Source: Psococerastis gibbosa
Taxonomy: Eukaryota; Arthropoda; Insecta; Psocodea; Psocidae
Assembly: GCA_963971405.1 (NCBI GenBank)
Contig: OZ020491.1
Span: 5,264,855 to 5,328,854 of the forward strand
DNA length: 64,000 nt
Direction of reading: 5' to 3'
In this document: in pieces, positions 11,160-22,065 of the stretch
Position numbering within the stretch: the first letter of the stretch is position 1
How the letters are laid out: each line of letters opens with the position of its first letter
Translations under genes and position numbers: made by a program
The notes under the pieces: model-generated
The model's input: the letters and a program-made list of their open reading frames with translations, nothing else
Told to the model about the DNA's origin: nothing
Database searches by the model: none

Positions 11160-12195
11160 AACAAGTTATATAATGCATGAAAACACGCGGTTGCTTAAGG
11201 GTTGATGCTCAATTTTGAGTTCATTCACATTTTTCATTGGGTACCAGATCATGTCATCTTGCGCAGGCCATGTGAACTTCCCCTCTCCAATTTTCTTCAT
11301 GGATTTGACTAAAATTTCCTACTCTTCCCAGTTGAATAATCCCGGGGTAGATTACGCCATCATAAACGATAAGTACCCACTTGCCCTATTGAAAAAAATC
11401 CTCTGAAATTGAATCATTTGGCGTGTTAACAGTTTTCATGTCAAAGCACTTGCCGGCAACTGGTAATTTTTTGTAGAAGCACGACAATTCTTTTAATTTT
11501 ATGGGCCCAAACTGCGTATGCATCGTGCCGTCTTGAGCCAGAAACTGTACAAATAGTTTCGGTTTCACCATTTTCAAAATAAACTACAACAGTGTGCAAC
11601 GTGGCCTGTTGGTGTGATCCTCCGAAGTGCATAGACTGGCCTGGACTGGATCTCTGTTGCCATTTTACACGAGTAATTTTCTGAAAAGTCCATGTGGACG
11701 ACAGCTTCATCGTAACAACTCATTCTTGCATTTATTAAATTGTTGAAACTGGTGTTTGATGTTGTAGACGTGACGACAAAATATTTTCTTCATTTCAACA
11801 TTGACAATGTCACATAATTCTCCAATGGTAGTCTGCTTCCTTAATTTGGACGTTTTCTTGAAGTAAATTTCTTTGCCTTCTTTTTCTGCCTTTTCATTAA
11901 CAGAAACCCATTCCAAGTATGCTACTTTTTTGGAGCCTGAACTGGCGTCTAAATTTCCAAGCAGAGGTTTGTCTTCACAATCATGGGAATTGTTATACAT
12001 TCACTTTTTGTTTTCCATGTCGTAAACAACCTGAGAGCAAATGGACTTCAATGAATCGGTCTCTAAAATATTTGCTTTCATTAGGGTATGCAGTTTCATA
12101 TCGAAGTTGTTATGTGTTTTACAGCGACAGCTATCCCTGTCAGATAGAGTTGGACGAACCATCCAAAATGAAGAGGGCACAGATCCCTGTAAATA
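11160..12195 (-). pseudogene. Uncharacterised transposase family (HFGGS / DGPTTQYR type), copy B, broken
   Basis: Reading minus from about 12195, the frames give FWMVRPTLSDRDSCRCKTH, a Cys-rich stretch, then VAYLEWVSVNEK..KTSKLRKQTTIGELCDI, SMHFGGSHQQATLHTVVVYF and a C-terminal part containing KWVLIVYDGVIYPGI. The same blocks, in the same order, occur in the copy at 13254-14987, so this is a second member of the family, carrying stops and an internal deletion that removes the DGPTTQYR block. It abuts a pogo-like fragment at about 12190. I recognise the family as a recurrent uncharacterised protein in invertebrate genomes but cannot give a named superfamily. Confidence 0.7.
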
Positions 12196-12437
12196 TTACT
12201 CGAGATCGCGTTTCCTCGGATAGACGTACACAGGTGGAAGAGCAATTCCCGTCGCACTAATTATACCAACAATTGTCAGTGATTCCCCTTTGTCCGCAGA
12301 CACATTAATCGCTACGTTTTTTTGCCAGACACTGAAAGCACTTTAACTGGCTTCATAACAGTTTGTAGGCCTGTTTCATCAAGGTTTAAAATGTCTTCGG
12401 CTTTGAATTCGTACTTTTCCAGCTGAGCCGCGTAGTT
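12190..12437 (-). pseudogene. pogo-like transposase, central DDE segment (continues from 15430-16023)
   Basis: The minus strand reads YAAQLEKYEFKAEDILNLDETG, followed by a region ending in IALPPVYVYPRKRD. This is the first catalytic Asp block (NxDETG) and the PP.YV.PRKR block of pogo/Tigger DDE transposases. It begins exactly where the inserted element 12438-15425 ends. The part after PRKR is lost at the junction with copy B of the unknown family. Confidence 0.78.
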
Positions 12438-13010
12438 GGGCCGTTTTCACCAATGTTGACACTTTCATGCATTATTTTATTTTAAAATTTATTCTCTCCA
12501 ATAAACTAATTTTATGGTTCATTCGCTACATTTATGCCTTACCCCTTTTGTGCATAAAATAGGTGTCTTTATTTTCAGTAAATGTTCAGTTATAATTTTT
12601 TTCCTCAAAAGATATGTTCAAAAATGTTACGGGACACTAAGGTTCTAGAATAGGCACTTCCTATCCCTGTTTTTCAATTCTTTCTAATTAGTTTGGTCCG
12701 TCGGATACTAAAAACTTACTAACAATTAAATAGACACAGGCGGATTGTTACTTAATCTAAAGACAATAGATAGTTGTAATAACCGTTACGCTGTATGAAT
12801 TTAACTACTGGAAAACTTACTGCCAATCAGTGCAGCCCGAGTTTTAATGACCTACTTCTTTCTCAATCGCAGAAGCGTTTATTTTTAGCTACTTTAAGAA
12901 AATGCTGTATAATGAAGCGATACGTTTACTTGTGGTAATTAATTTTTTTTAAAGAAAGTTACGTTCATTTCTTCAGCATGTACCAGTCATTACATTTTAT
13001 TTTTTCCCAC

Positions 13011-13189
13011 GGCCTTGCCGCCGATGACACATGTCCACTATGTCACGGTGGAAGAATGGACGAAGACCACCTGAGGGACTGCACGGCTCTCACCTACCCG
13101 AACGATGACTTGGTGAACCGCTATTGGGAAGCTCGGCGACGAATGGTTGAACTACCACGTTCGGGCGTTGGATAAAGTAAAGTAAAGTA
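13011..13189 (+). mobile_element. 5'-truncated LINE 3' end with perfect 12-bp TSD
   Basis: The plus-strand frame encodes a Cys/His zinc-knuckle tail (CPLCHGGRMDEDHLRDC) and YWEARRRM, then stops, followed by a TAAAG microsatellite tail. ATTTTTTCCCAC is duplicated at 12999-13010 and 13190-13201. This is a clean target-primed insertion into the noncoding part of the surrounding DNA element, thus younger than it. Confidence 0.82.
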
Positions 13190-13253
13190 ATTTTTTCCCA
13201 CTTTTCCCTGCCGCCTATTCCAACGGCAGAGTGCATATAATGAAAATGTTGAA

Positions 13254-14987
13254 CTATTTTTCAACTACGTTTAGAGGCTTGGGCCTCTTAAAGGTAATGC
13301 GCTCCCCTGTCTTAACACTTTGTGGCTCAGGCAAAATAGTTTCTATGTTTTGAACCTTTTCGTAGGAAATGTGTTTCTCACTAAGAGAGAAGCAATGCTC
13401 GCCCTTGGATTGAATCCCTTTTAAAAATGTCACTAACACTTCACCTTCGTCGTCGTCATAGTCCTGGACAATAGCAGCATAGCGGTATGTTGTTTTGTTT
13501 TTTTCCTGTGCTGACAACTTTTAACAACACACAGCTAACACATCGTAAGTTCGCAGGGATGCTGGAACCACACTTTATGTTAATTTCGCTGATTTCAGCA
13601 GTTCCTTCTTTATTCTCATCATTGTTGCATCCGTCCGACTTCCCTTCAATCATTAACGTGGCTTTACTCATCTTCGACAGGCATGAACAAAATTTCTCGG
13701 CGATCCATTTATTACCTTTGGAAAAGCAGGACACAGTAGGATGGTAAATTGTGGCGCTTTGAGCTGATGTAACAATTTGATGAATTTTCATGGTACCATT
13801 TATAGCAGTTACATTGCCTGGAACAATTTTTTGAATATCATCAACATCTTCCTCAGAAATATAGTAGAATTGTATTTTGATTCTTTGCTTTTCAATATTT
13901 GGAACATTGTTCCTGCATCATGGACATCTTGGACATGTGCAACGGCGTCATCTGCAGGACGCTTCACAACGCCTCCTATCCCATCCGCTGGACCTTTGCC
14001 GTGTCCCGCTTCTGAGAAATTCCATGTTGCCGCGAAAAACCCATACTTGATAACAGGAAGAAGTTCATTCTTTACCTGTACTGTGTTGTCGGCCCATCAG
14101 AGAAAAAGTGGAGCACAACCACTGAGGGAAATTTCTCTTTTATATCTTTTAAAACGGGATATAAATGGGCCCATATTGCTGCTGGCCCATGTTGCAGGCA
14201 AGGAGAAAGGGTGCAATAAGATTGTATGTTTTCTCCAATGCACGCAACGCTTGTGTGCTCAAAGTAACATGCTGCCTGACTCCACCAAAGTGATGTGCTT
14301 GCACCTCTGGCCATTTTTCCAGAATAATTTTCTGAGAACATTTTTGGCACTTTTCATTGCATTCTTTTGGACGAAATCATTATAAATATGAATTACGTAC
14401 TTCCGCAGATTGGCTTTAAATGAGTTTACAAGGTCCATGACTGTGCCTTCACGGTCTATTTTGGTAACAAATTTTGCTTCCCTTCCATGTTTATCTGCTG
14501 ATATGGTCTGCCTTGCCCATTCTTTCCACTTCACCACCATAGTAGGGTTCGTGACAGTGAGCTTGCCCTATTGTTTACCGCAGATTTTACAAGTTCCATA
14601 CATGCAACTGTAGGTTGTGTTACTGTTGATAAAAGCGTTGAGATGGCTGAATCCATCAATAACGCGTAAGGTCTTTAATTTAGCAAATGCCAACTCTTGG
14701 TTTTCATGAGTTTTACATCTGTAGGTATCGCGTTGGTCTACCTTAGGCTGTAGTACATAAAACGGCCGGTTTCTTGTGATTGTCGTATACGACACAGGAT
14801 GGTGAGTTGCGTTGTAACATTTATGAAATTGCTTCATGGATTTTAAAAGAAACCGCTTTTGCCTCTTGTCCTTCTTCTTCGTAATGGTTTCGTTTTTTCC
14901 AGCTGTTATGAATCTGACAGAATCGCGTAAGAAAAATGATTTGATGGATTTGGAGTAAAGAAGCCGCTCCTTCTTCCTTTGCTCCAA
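13254..14987 (-). pseudogene. Transposase of the 12438-15425 element (frameshifted)
   Basis: The gene reads minus, in order: a basic N-terminus, RPFYVLQPKVDQRDTYRCKT with a Cys-rich stretch (CMYGTCKICGK, possible zinc site), VVKWKEWARQTIS..VTKIDREGTVMDLV, then WAHLYPVLKDIKEKFP and VLHFFSDGPTTQYR, a TWNFSEAGHGKGPADGIGGV segment with KRPADD, and a C-terminal module ending near 13260. The pieces are in at least four frames, so the gene is dead. The Asp in FFSDGPTTQYR and the acidic E in FSEAGHGKG are candidate catalytic residues, by inference only. Intact length would be roughly 560 residues. Confidence 0.7.
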
Positions 14988-15429
14988 AACTAATCTCTTT
15001 ATTTCTCGTAATCCTAGGTTAAATGAGAGCTGCTTGCGCGTTTTCTGTTACGTTCATTACGCGCTTAGCGGACAGGCCAGAAAAATAGATTAAGTCTGTA
15101 ACCAAAATGTTACTTGTTATAGAAACATAGCTCTTTGATATTAAGTAATGACTAATCTCCCCCAAGGATTCACAACTGCGTACAATGGAAGAGGTTTACT
15201 GTTCCGATTGGCGGAGAGACAGTGTGTTCTGTGCATTCCAAGCTTGAAATAGTGCGATACATCAAAAAAGTAATGGGCACAAAAAATTGATTGTGTATCA
15301 AAACCATCAATTGAACTGTAAGCTTTCATTAAAGACCAACCATGAACTAAAGTAGTAAGGGATAGGCGACTTAACATAATATAACACATGAGGACAATAT
15401 GTGTCAACATTGGTGAAAACGGCCCAGTT

Positions 15430-16023
15430 ATCAAAAAATTTGGAAACTGACGTTCTGTTGAATGCAGCAGCCCTAGCTATGGCAGTGTTCTCTGGCTTCC
15501 TGTGGCTTAGCTTAGGATGCTTAGCCATAAACCCTAAAACCCAATCTTGTCCCGCCTCTTGCTTTTTTATCCATGATTCAGCAACCTGGATTCTAGGAAA
15601 CAGCTTGGCGTACTCATAAGCCATCTTCCTAGCTTCGCTTTAGCTCAAACCGTGGTTTAATAACTCACACTGTGTTACATAATCAAATAATTTACCCTCC
15701 TCTTCTGTAGTAAAAATTTCAGACGTGGAGTATTTGTTCGAGAACTCCGTGGCCTTTTTTGGTACAGCGACAACGTTTTCCCCTTCCCCTTCACTTTCTT
15801 TTCTTGAGTCGTCTCGATAACGATGTCGCAAGGTGTCGAGTGAGTGTTCCCGAAGAAGCACATCGATCCTGGAATTGAGGGTTTGTCTTATGATACCATA
15901 CTGGCGTGCAGTACCCGAGCGGGGAACCCTTCCGCGGATATGTCTTTCCACATAGCAACTAGTCTATTTCCGCCCTTTGGGTCTTCCTTTTATAGTTTCG
16001 AACCATCTATTTTTAACCACCAT
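15430..16023 (-). pseudogene. pogo-like transposase, N-terminal segment
   Basis: The minus strand reads a psq-like HTH remnant (SGTARQYGIIRQTLNSR), TTEEEGKLFDYVTQCELLNHG, then WVLGFMAKHPKLSHRKPENT and SVSKFFDN. This is the CENP-B/Tigger-type second HTH that precedes the DDE domain. A frameshift near 15640 separates two frames. The gene resumes at 12437 after the inserted element. An R1-like LINE poly(A) tail abuts its start at 16024. Confidence 0.75.
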
Positions 16024-17335
16024 TTTTTTTTTTTTTTTTGTTAAGGAGGTCGAGAAAATCCATCATGGATTCCCCCGCCCAGTATCCTAAGATAATGGCG
16101 GAGGATATGTGAGACTCTTACTCACTAAAAACTCATGACCCCCGCTTCTCTCCTCCCCCTTACCCCTGGAACCGCCGTTAGGCATTACTTCAGACGCAAG
16201 AGATCATTGGAGTACAAGACACACAACCGCTGAGTCCTCCAGTGCCGGGGTCATCAAAGCGGCAATACTTGCCACCCCCACATTAGAGGACACAGTAGCA
16301 CACAAGTTACAAACAGAAAACCCAAAATACACAATAGCACAAGACTTACCAACTACACATCCTAAAAAATACAAAATACACTAGTCATCTACTAACGATT
16401 TTTTTATTATTATTATTATTATTTTTTTTATTTTATTTTATTTTTTCTATTTATTTATTATTATTTTTTTTAATCGAAAACATATATAACATTTAAATAT
16501 CACTTAACTTAACACTTATCACTTCACTACGGAGCCGGCTGGACTGGGTCCCGCTGCCTTTGCCTCTCCGCCTCCTCCTTCCGCGAAAGAACAACCTCGC
16601 GGAAAGACACAAAAGCGTTCCAGCACCGAATATCCAACACCATGTACCTGGTGACGTCCTCCGGGGAGAAATTACCTATAGCCGTCACCAACACCGCCCT
16701 CTCTGGAGCCCATGCCGGGCATGCCATCAAGGTGTGTTCCGCGGTGTCGTCACCGGCTCCACAATGATGACACACTGGGGCGTCTGCTCGACGGATGCGG
16801 TGTAGGAACGACTCGAAACACCCGTGGCCCGTCAGCATCTGCGTAAGGCGGTAACTTGACCTCCCCCTAGGCCGCTCCACCCACTCTGCAACGTCGGGAA
16901 TCAAGCGCTTCGTCCAGGCGCCCTGATCCCTGGGCTCTACCGTCTCCCACCGCTGCTGCCAGAGTAAAAGCATGGTACTTTTGGCCATGGCCTTGGCCGT
17001 GGATCTGTCCGAGCCCCGCGCAACCCTTGCACCGACCTCCATAAGTGCCCGCACCGTTAGGTCGATAGGAGGAACCCCTGCTATGACCGCCGCTGCAGCA
17101 CCTGACACCGTCCTGTATCCAGAGATGCACCTTAGGGCACAACGCCTCAGCACCCGCTGCAGCAAGTTCACGTTGCGTTTAACGCCCAGCTTGTGTGCCC
17201 AGACTGGATAGGCGTAAACCATCACTGAGGAAACCACGCCCATGAGGAGCCTCCGACGCTCCTCCTTGGGTCCCCCAAGATTGGGCATCAGACCTTCGGC
17301 ACCCTGCCGATACTGCCCCACAGGCTCTGCCGGAA
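16024..17335 (-). mobile_element. 5'-truncated R1-like LINE with poly(A) tail
   Basis: The minus-strand frame 16527-17321 is a reverse-transcriptase C-terminal region (KEERRRLLMGVVSSVMVYAY, then YRTVSGAAAAVIAGVPPIDL) ending with the Cys-Cys-His-Cys knuckle CHHCGAGDDTAEHTLMACPAW typical of R1-clade elements. A roughly 490-bp 3' UTR and a 17-nt A-run (T at 16024-16040) follow. The catalytic RT core and endonuclease are missing by 5' truncation at about 17335. The GC-rich coding part contrasts with its surroundings, which suggests a relatively recent insertion. Confidence 0.82.
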
Positions 17336-17598
17336 CTGTCCCATATTACATGTATGTCAACAAATTCAGTTGGCGGGGAAAACCATCGAAATAAGGTTAA
17401 AATTGATGTGTGTAATTGATAAGATATGTCTGCCAAACAGATTCAATAATAAAGTTAAAATGTAATGTTTAAGAGGCGCAGGCAGTTAATGAAATAATGC
17501 TGCAGCAAAAATAAGTTTTGGCGGGTAAAAATTTAATTAATTTTTTTTTTTTAAATTGCTCATTATACCTTTGAGGCTTTGTGTAGTTGAATAGCAGC

Positions 17599-18627
17599 TC
17601 AGATGTAACTCTTTGTCGTGGCACTAGTCAAATACCAAAATATTGCAAACGAAAAAAAGCGGGTTGATCTTAGTGACTTTGACAAATCAACAGAAAACAT
17701 GACAGTATTTTGAAATCTCGTAGAGCTTTTACTCTGAATTGGCCCTTGCATTCGTTCTATTACATCTGCCGCGGCGACGTAAGCCTTTTCCTCCGTTGCT
17801 TTAAAACGGTATGTTTTTAGAAGCCTCCTATAAAAAGTCACACCTATCCCAGCCTTTTTTATCTCCGTAATGCAGGCAACATAGGCACGATTTAAACTCT
17901 TGACGTCGTTGTAGACCTTATCCAAAAGGAAGTCTCCAATGTTAGTGGGCTTTTCGTCCTCCATATCAACTTCTTCCTGATCTTCAGAGTACCAATCGTC
18001 GTCGACATCACTATCTTGAACCGACATGGCAGTCGAATCCTCTGAAGATTCAGAAAACAAACGTTTTCTAACGTTTTTACGTTGCGCCTTCTCATTTTTC
18101 TTACGCTTCCTCTCTTCGATTCGAATTTGTTTTTCCTGCTCTTTTGTTTCTTTTTCTACTTGTTCGATTTCCTGTCTTTCTTTGTTTGGCGTTCCTGTAG
18201 TATGGTTAGCTTTTATGCATTTCTTTCGCTTTCTCGTAATTTCCATTTTTGATAGTGGCATCAAGTCCGAAGGGATTTGTATGTGGTCGATGGCCCTGCG
18301 GATGGACTGCGGTGTAGATGGGGCAGCATCCTGCATATGCGACGTTACTACAGCCACTAGATCATCCTGTGCATTCTCGTCTTCAGCGTTAAAGACTTTA
18401 TCAAAAGCTAATTCGTCACTATGCTGCTGAGGTGCGTCATCATTGTCAAAGACCACAAGGGCCGTCTCCTCGCCGCTCAATTCTGTGTATTCATCATGAT
18501 CGGTTGTCTTACAAGGCAAAAAATCAGCTTCGGTGGGAACACTCCTGTTATAAGGATGAATTCCAGTCACCTTGAAAGCCTCCCTCGCGGTTTCAAGTGT
18601 GGCTGCTTTGTCAAATGCAGTGTTCAA
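17599..18627 (-). pseudogene. pogo-like transposase C-terminal fragment
   Basis: The frame starts in TAFDKAATLETAREAFKVTG followed by IHPYNRSVPTEADFLPC, the end of a pogo/Tigger DDE domain (GF..TGI.P.N...F...DFLP). It then has an acidic linker, a Lys/Glu-rich coiled coil (ERQEIEQVEKETKEQEKQ) and a conserved tail (VFYRRLL-like GVTFYRRLLKTYRF). It lacks the HTH and catalytic domain. It joins abruptly, at about 18625, to an envelope-like fragment. It may belong to another copy of the element at 15430-16023, but the order of pieces argues against the same copy. Confidence 0.7.
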
Positions 18628-19266
18628 GAGTCGGGAGGTACAATAAGGACATTCTGATGGTTAGGAACAGGATAAATTTGGAACATTTCGGCATGTAGGG
18701 GTTTCAGGATTGGGATTTTCAAAAGTAAAGTGATTGTCTGCTCAGTGACTGTCGCTGATATTTTGGCGGCTCCTAGTGACTGGAATCGGTTGTTTTTATT
18801 AATTGGCAAAAGTTGTTTAGGATTATAGAGCTTTTCCAAGTAACTCTGGATTTCCAATAATCCTTTAACATTAATTAGGGATATTATGCAAAGAAAAACT
18901 AATTGTTTGTTCAATGGTTCTCAATCGTTCCAATAGATTTTCAGACTAGAAAATTTCGGCTTGTAAGAGCCCCCGTCGCTCCAAATTTTCACTAAACTTA
19001 AGAATATCAGCTTTGGCTCGGTCAAGATTTTTATTTATGATTTCTTCTTCGTCAGCAAGACGCCTGTTAAAGTCGTTGGTAAAGGATGTGAACTGGTTAA
19101 TTTTTTCTATAACTCCTTTCTGGCTAGCATGTAATTTCCCCAAATTATCATTTATAACTAACAGGTCATCATTATCTAAGTTTCCCGAAGTAAACCTTAT
19201 TGCTTTCCCCAATATATTTACAAGGGATGGAGATACTGACGCGTGAATACTCCGCACCGTATACAT
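18624..19266 (-). pseudogene. Envelope-like fragments of an LTR retroelement (errantivirus/Gypsy type)
   Basis: Two minus-strand frames in order, 18946-19266 and 18624-18914, resemble the ectodomain of fusion-type envelope proteins of insect Gypsy-like elements: a glycine/asparagine-rich start, a long heptad-type helix with charged residues, then a block with a YPVPNH signature. There is no fusion-furin site or transmembrane anchor in what remains, and no pol or LTR is adjacent. It is a broken remnant. The left edge fuses to the pogo fragment and the right edge meets the tandem repeat at 19281. Confidence 0.5.
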
Positions 19267-19282
19267 TCTTTTGTAGCGTTGA

Positions 19283-20150
19283 CATCATTACCACCAGTTA
19301 GCTCCACAACGTATGGAACAGTATCTGGGGCCCATGCTGAGAGTACTTTCTCTTCATAACCCACCAAAAGGGGATAGATCGCTTCCGGGTGACCTAGAAA
19401 GTAGGAGATTGCGGAGCGATCCGACAGAAGCTTATTTAAGCGGTGAAAGCTTAGATAAATAGGATCAGCTCTGAGGCGAGTATTCGTAACAACGATGCCT
19501 GCCTCTCTTCTTATGGCGATTTCTCTCGCGGAAGGAGCTGGAAGTACACTTGGTTGGTACGTGACCGAGCGTGTTAGACTCGCTGCCTCGGGCACGTTGA
19601 AGATAATGTCCCACGCCACCGGGATAATCTTCGCAAATGGACTATCTATTGGCATTGTACTAAAGTACGCCTTAGCCAATCTTCTAGATCCACCTGTTGA
19701 AAGACACCCGCGTATTAACTGTTTAAAAGAACTATCCAGTAGATCACTTTCTAATGTTCGGTTGATCAGATCTGCCCGCCGAATGGAAAGCTTATAATCG
19801 TACTGATCCACGAACCCTTGAAGACGTTCGTGCATCGATGCCATTATCTGGAGATTCTCCGAAAATGCAGATTCAACCGACATCTGCCGCAGCAGATTTT
19901 CGGGCGCTATAAAGGCGCTTATCGGTTGCCTAGCCAGAGCCGCCAGACTCGTTGGCGAGATGGTCACCCGAACGGGCAACCCGCCGAAGTCATTAACATC
20001 GCCAATTCTATCGCTTAATAAAGCGTCCATTTTTAAACGAGTAGCCGTTTTCAATCGAAACGCCGTCTCACCATACGTGTAAATGTAATAGTTAAGACGG
20101 GAAAACATTCCGATTATCCCCGTGGTGAAGTATGTGAGGGCTAGAGCCAT
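19283..20150 (-). CDS. Orphan ORF, unit 1 (unknown; possible viral structural relic)
   Basis: A long minus-strand frame starts MALALTYFTTGIIGM and runs about 290 codons to the unit border, where it continues 22 codons into unrelated sequence (stop at 19218). An in-frame upstream Arg/Gly-rich stretch (EGRRSRGKGAERM) precedes the Met back to a TAA. The protein is mixed alpha/beta in feel, Leu/Ala/Arg-rich, with no transmembrane segment, zinc site or transposase motif. I do not recognise it. Balanced codon content and absence of stops suggest past selection. A basic leader followed by a globular body would fit a capsid-like protein, but this is a guess. Confidence 0.5.
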
Positions 20151-20284
20151 ACGCTCTGCCCCTTTGCCCCTCGACCTGCGACCCTCTATAATTTAACTAT
20201 AAAAAAAAATAAAAAAAACTATAATTTCTTCGATTTTTAACAGTGACGCAGAGAGCGTCAGAGAGAAACCTTCAACGTATCCAA

Positions 20285-20520
20285 CTCTCCTGTGTCATAA
20301 TTAAAATGCGTTATAACGATTGACGAATGGCTTCAATTAAGCGAGACTTGCCACAGCCTGCCTTACGTAGAAAGACATAATAACAAGGACCTTTTCCTTT
20401 GAACTGGACCTTTCCTTTAAACTGATGTAGTTGTAAAGGGAGGAAAGGTGATTTGAAGCTAGTGTCAGATGGATCCTACCTTGTTGAAGGCTAGCAGCTT
20501 GTTTTTTGAGTAGGTGTCTA
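20285..20520 (-). pseudogene. PIF1/Helitron helicase Walker A fragment, unit 1
   Basis: The minus strand reads GPCYYVFLRKAGCGKSRLIE, a P-loop of the PIF1-family helicase found in Helitrons. The same roughly 200-bp block, with about 10 percent differences, occurs at 43430-43610, where more of the helicase is kept. Upstream and downstream helicase motifs are absent here. Confidence 0.65.
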
Positions 20521-20571
20521 GGATCTCAATAACTTGAGCTTTTTAATAAAAGTCTTTTATTTGAACGGTTT

Positions 20572-20880
20572 TTACGTTTTCCTTAACAACAATAAAAGTG
20601 TGCGTAAGACACTCAACTGACGCAAACGGTGCAGTAAGGATGACGGCTTCTCATCGCCCAGTGGAGCATCCGCTAACAATTTTTGTATTCTCTCCGTATC
20701 TGACAGACTAAAGGTCTGTAGCACACGATTTTTCAAATATGTGTAGGGAGGCACCTGCGGTGGCGTATTAATAATGTTCCGAGACTTGCTCAATTATACA
20801 ACTCTCTAAATTGGCAATCGTCTGGTTGAACACCGAAAATTCATCTTCAATGCCCACACTTTTGAAGATGGCTTCAATTT
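20572..20880 (-). pseudogene. Gypsy-like gag fragment, unit 1
   Basis: The minus strand reads IEAIFKSVGIEDEF, then INTPPQVPPYTYLKNRVLQT and LADAPLGDEKPSSLLHRLRQL. This is the conserved gag core of insect Ty3/Gypsy-type elements (PP...Y..LK..L ... LGD.KPS..L..LR.L). There is one stop between the blocks and no nucleocapsid zinc knuckle. It is repeated identically at 22353-22661. Confidence 0.7.
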
Positions 20881-20887
20881 GGTAAAA

Positions 20888-21931
20888 TCAAATATGTATA
20901 TTACATCGATAAAATGATGGCAAGTGGAGCACGTGTTGACCTGACAGTTGTCTGGCTTGAGTATTATTTGTCGTATGTTTACTTTTCGGGGTCACCACTG
21001 TGGGGAAGTTAGTTATCTTCCAAGAAGATGTCATTTTAAACTTAGATGAAATTGTATTTTTGACATCATTACCACCAGTTAGCTCCACAACGTATGGAAC
21101 AGTATCTGGGGCCCATGCTGAGAGTACTTTCTCTTCATAACCCACCAAAAGGGGATAGATCGCTTCCGGGTGACCTAGAAAGTAGGAGATTGCGGAGCGA
21201 TCCGACAGAAGCTTATTTAAGCGGTGAAAGCTTAGATAAATAGGATCAGCTCTGAGGCGAGTATTCGTAACAACGATGCCTGCCTCTCTTCTTATGGCGA
21301 TTTCTCTCGCGGAAGGAGCTGGAAGTACACTTGGTTGGTACGTGACCGAGCGTGTTAGACTCGCTGCCTCGGGCACGTTGAAGATAATGTCCCACGCCAC
21401 CGGGATAATCTTCGCAAATGGACTATCTATTGGCATTGTACTAAAGTACGCCTTAGCCAATCTTCTAGATCCACCTGTTGAAAGACACCCGCGTATTAAC
21501 TGTTTAAAAGAACTATCCAGTAGATCACTTTCTAATGTTCGGTTGATCAGATCTGCCCGCCGAATGGAAAGCTTATAATCGTACTGATCCACGAACCCTT
21601 GAAGACGTTCGTGCATCGATGCCATTATCTGGAGATTCTCCGAAAATGCAGATTCAACCGACATCTGCCGCAGCAGATTTTCGGGCGCTATAAAGGCGCT
21701 TATCGGTTGCCTAGCCAGAGCCGCCAGACTCGTTGGCGAGATGGTCACCCGAACGGGCAACCCGCCGAAGTCATTAACATCGCCAATTCTATCGCTTAAT
21801 AAAGCGTCCATTTTTAAACGAGTAGCCGTTTTCAATCGAAACGCCGTCTCACCATACGTGTAAATGTAATAGTTAAGACGGGAAAACATTCCGATTATCC
21901 CCGTGGTGAAGTATGTGAGGGCTAGAGCCAT
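20888..21931 (-). CDS. Orphan ORF, unit 2, with different C-terminal extension
   Basis: The first 289 residues match unit 1 exactly. At the unit junction (21061) the frame runs into the start of unit 1 and continues MTSSWKITNFPTVVTPKSKH to a stop at 20888, giving 347 residues. The extension is thus created by the tandem junction. The same extension sequence occurs on its own at 22669-22854, where it is preceded by unrelated DNA. Confidence 0.5.
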   Translation of the reverse strand: MALALTYFTTGIIGMFSRLNYYIYTYGETAFRLKTATRLKMDALLSDRIGDVNDFGGLPVRVTISPTSLAALARQPISAFIAPENLLRQMSVESAFSENLQIMASMHERLQGFVDQYDYKLSIRRADLINRTLESDLLDSSFKQLIRGCLSTGGSRRLAKAYFSTMPIDSPFAKIIPVAWDIIFNVPEAASLTRSVTYQPSVLPAPSAREIAIRREAGIVVTNTRLRADPIYLSFHRLNKLLSDRSAISYFLGHPEAIYPLLVGYEEKVLSAWAPDTVPYVVELTGGNDVKNTISSKFKMTSSWKITNFPTVVTPKSKHTTNNTQARQLSGQHVLHLPSFYRCNIHI

Positions 21932-22065
21932 ACGCTCTGCCCCTTTGCCCCTCGACCTGCGACCCTCTATAATTTAACTATAAAAAAAAATAAAAAAAAC
22001 TATAATTTCTTCGATTTTTAACAGTGACGCAGAGAGCGTCAGAGAGAAACCTTCAACGTATCCAA

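Larger units (their letters stand above)
12438..15425 (-). mobile_element. Complete 2,988-bp element of an uncharacterised transposon family, inserted in a pogo transposase
   Basis: Terminal inverted repeats of 25 bp (starting GGGCCGTTTTCACCAA) lie at 12438-12462 and 15401-15425 and match perfectly. They are flanked by the 4-bp TSD AGTT (12434-12437 and 15426-15429). Removing the element joins FFDN to YAAQLEKYEF in one open frame of the host pogo transposase, which proves the boundaries. The element carries one broken transposase gene (13254-14987, minus) and a later LINE insertion (13011-13189). Ends plus a 4-bp TSD do not match any superfamily that I can assign with confidence. Confidence 0.85.

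Noticed and set aside
13777..14385. 202-codon plus frame
   Set aside because: It is the antisense of the frameshifted unknown transposase; the minus frames carry family motifs and this one does not.
16024..17335. Target-site duplication for the R1-like LINE
   Set aside because: I compared both flanks and found no convincing direct repeat.
18026..18430. 134-codon open frame on plus
   Set aside because: It is the antisense shadow of the acidic/Lys-rich pogo tail; composition is Ser/Phe/Leu-rich as expected from reverse reading.
18624..19266. Functional viral envelope gene
   Set aside because: Only two short frames remain, without membrane anchor or cleavage region, fused to unrelated fragments on both sides.
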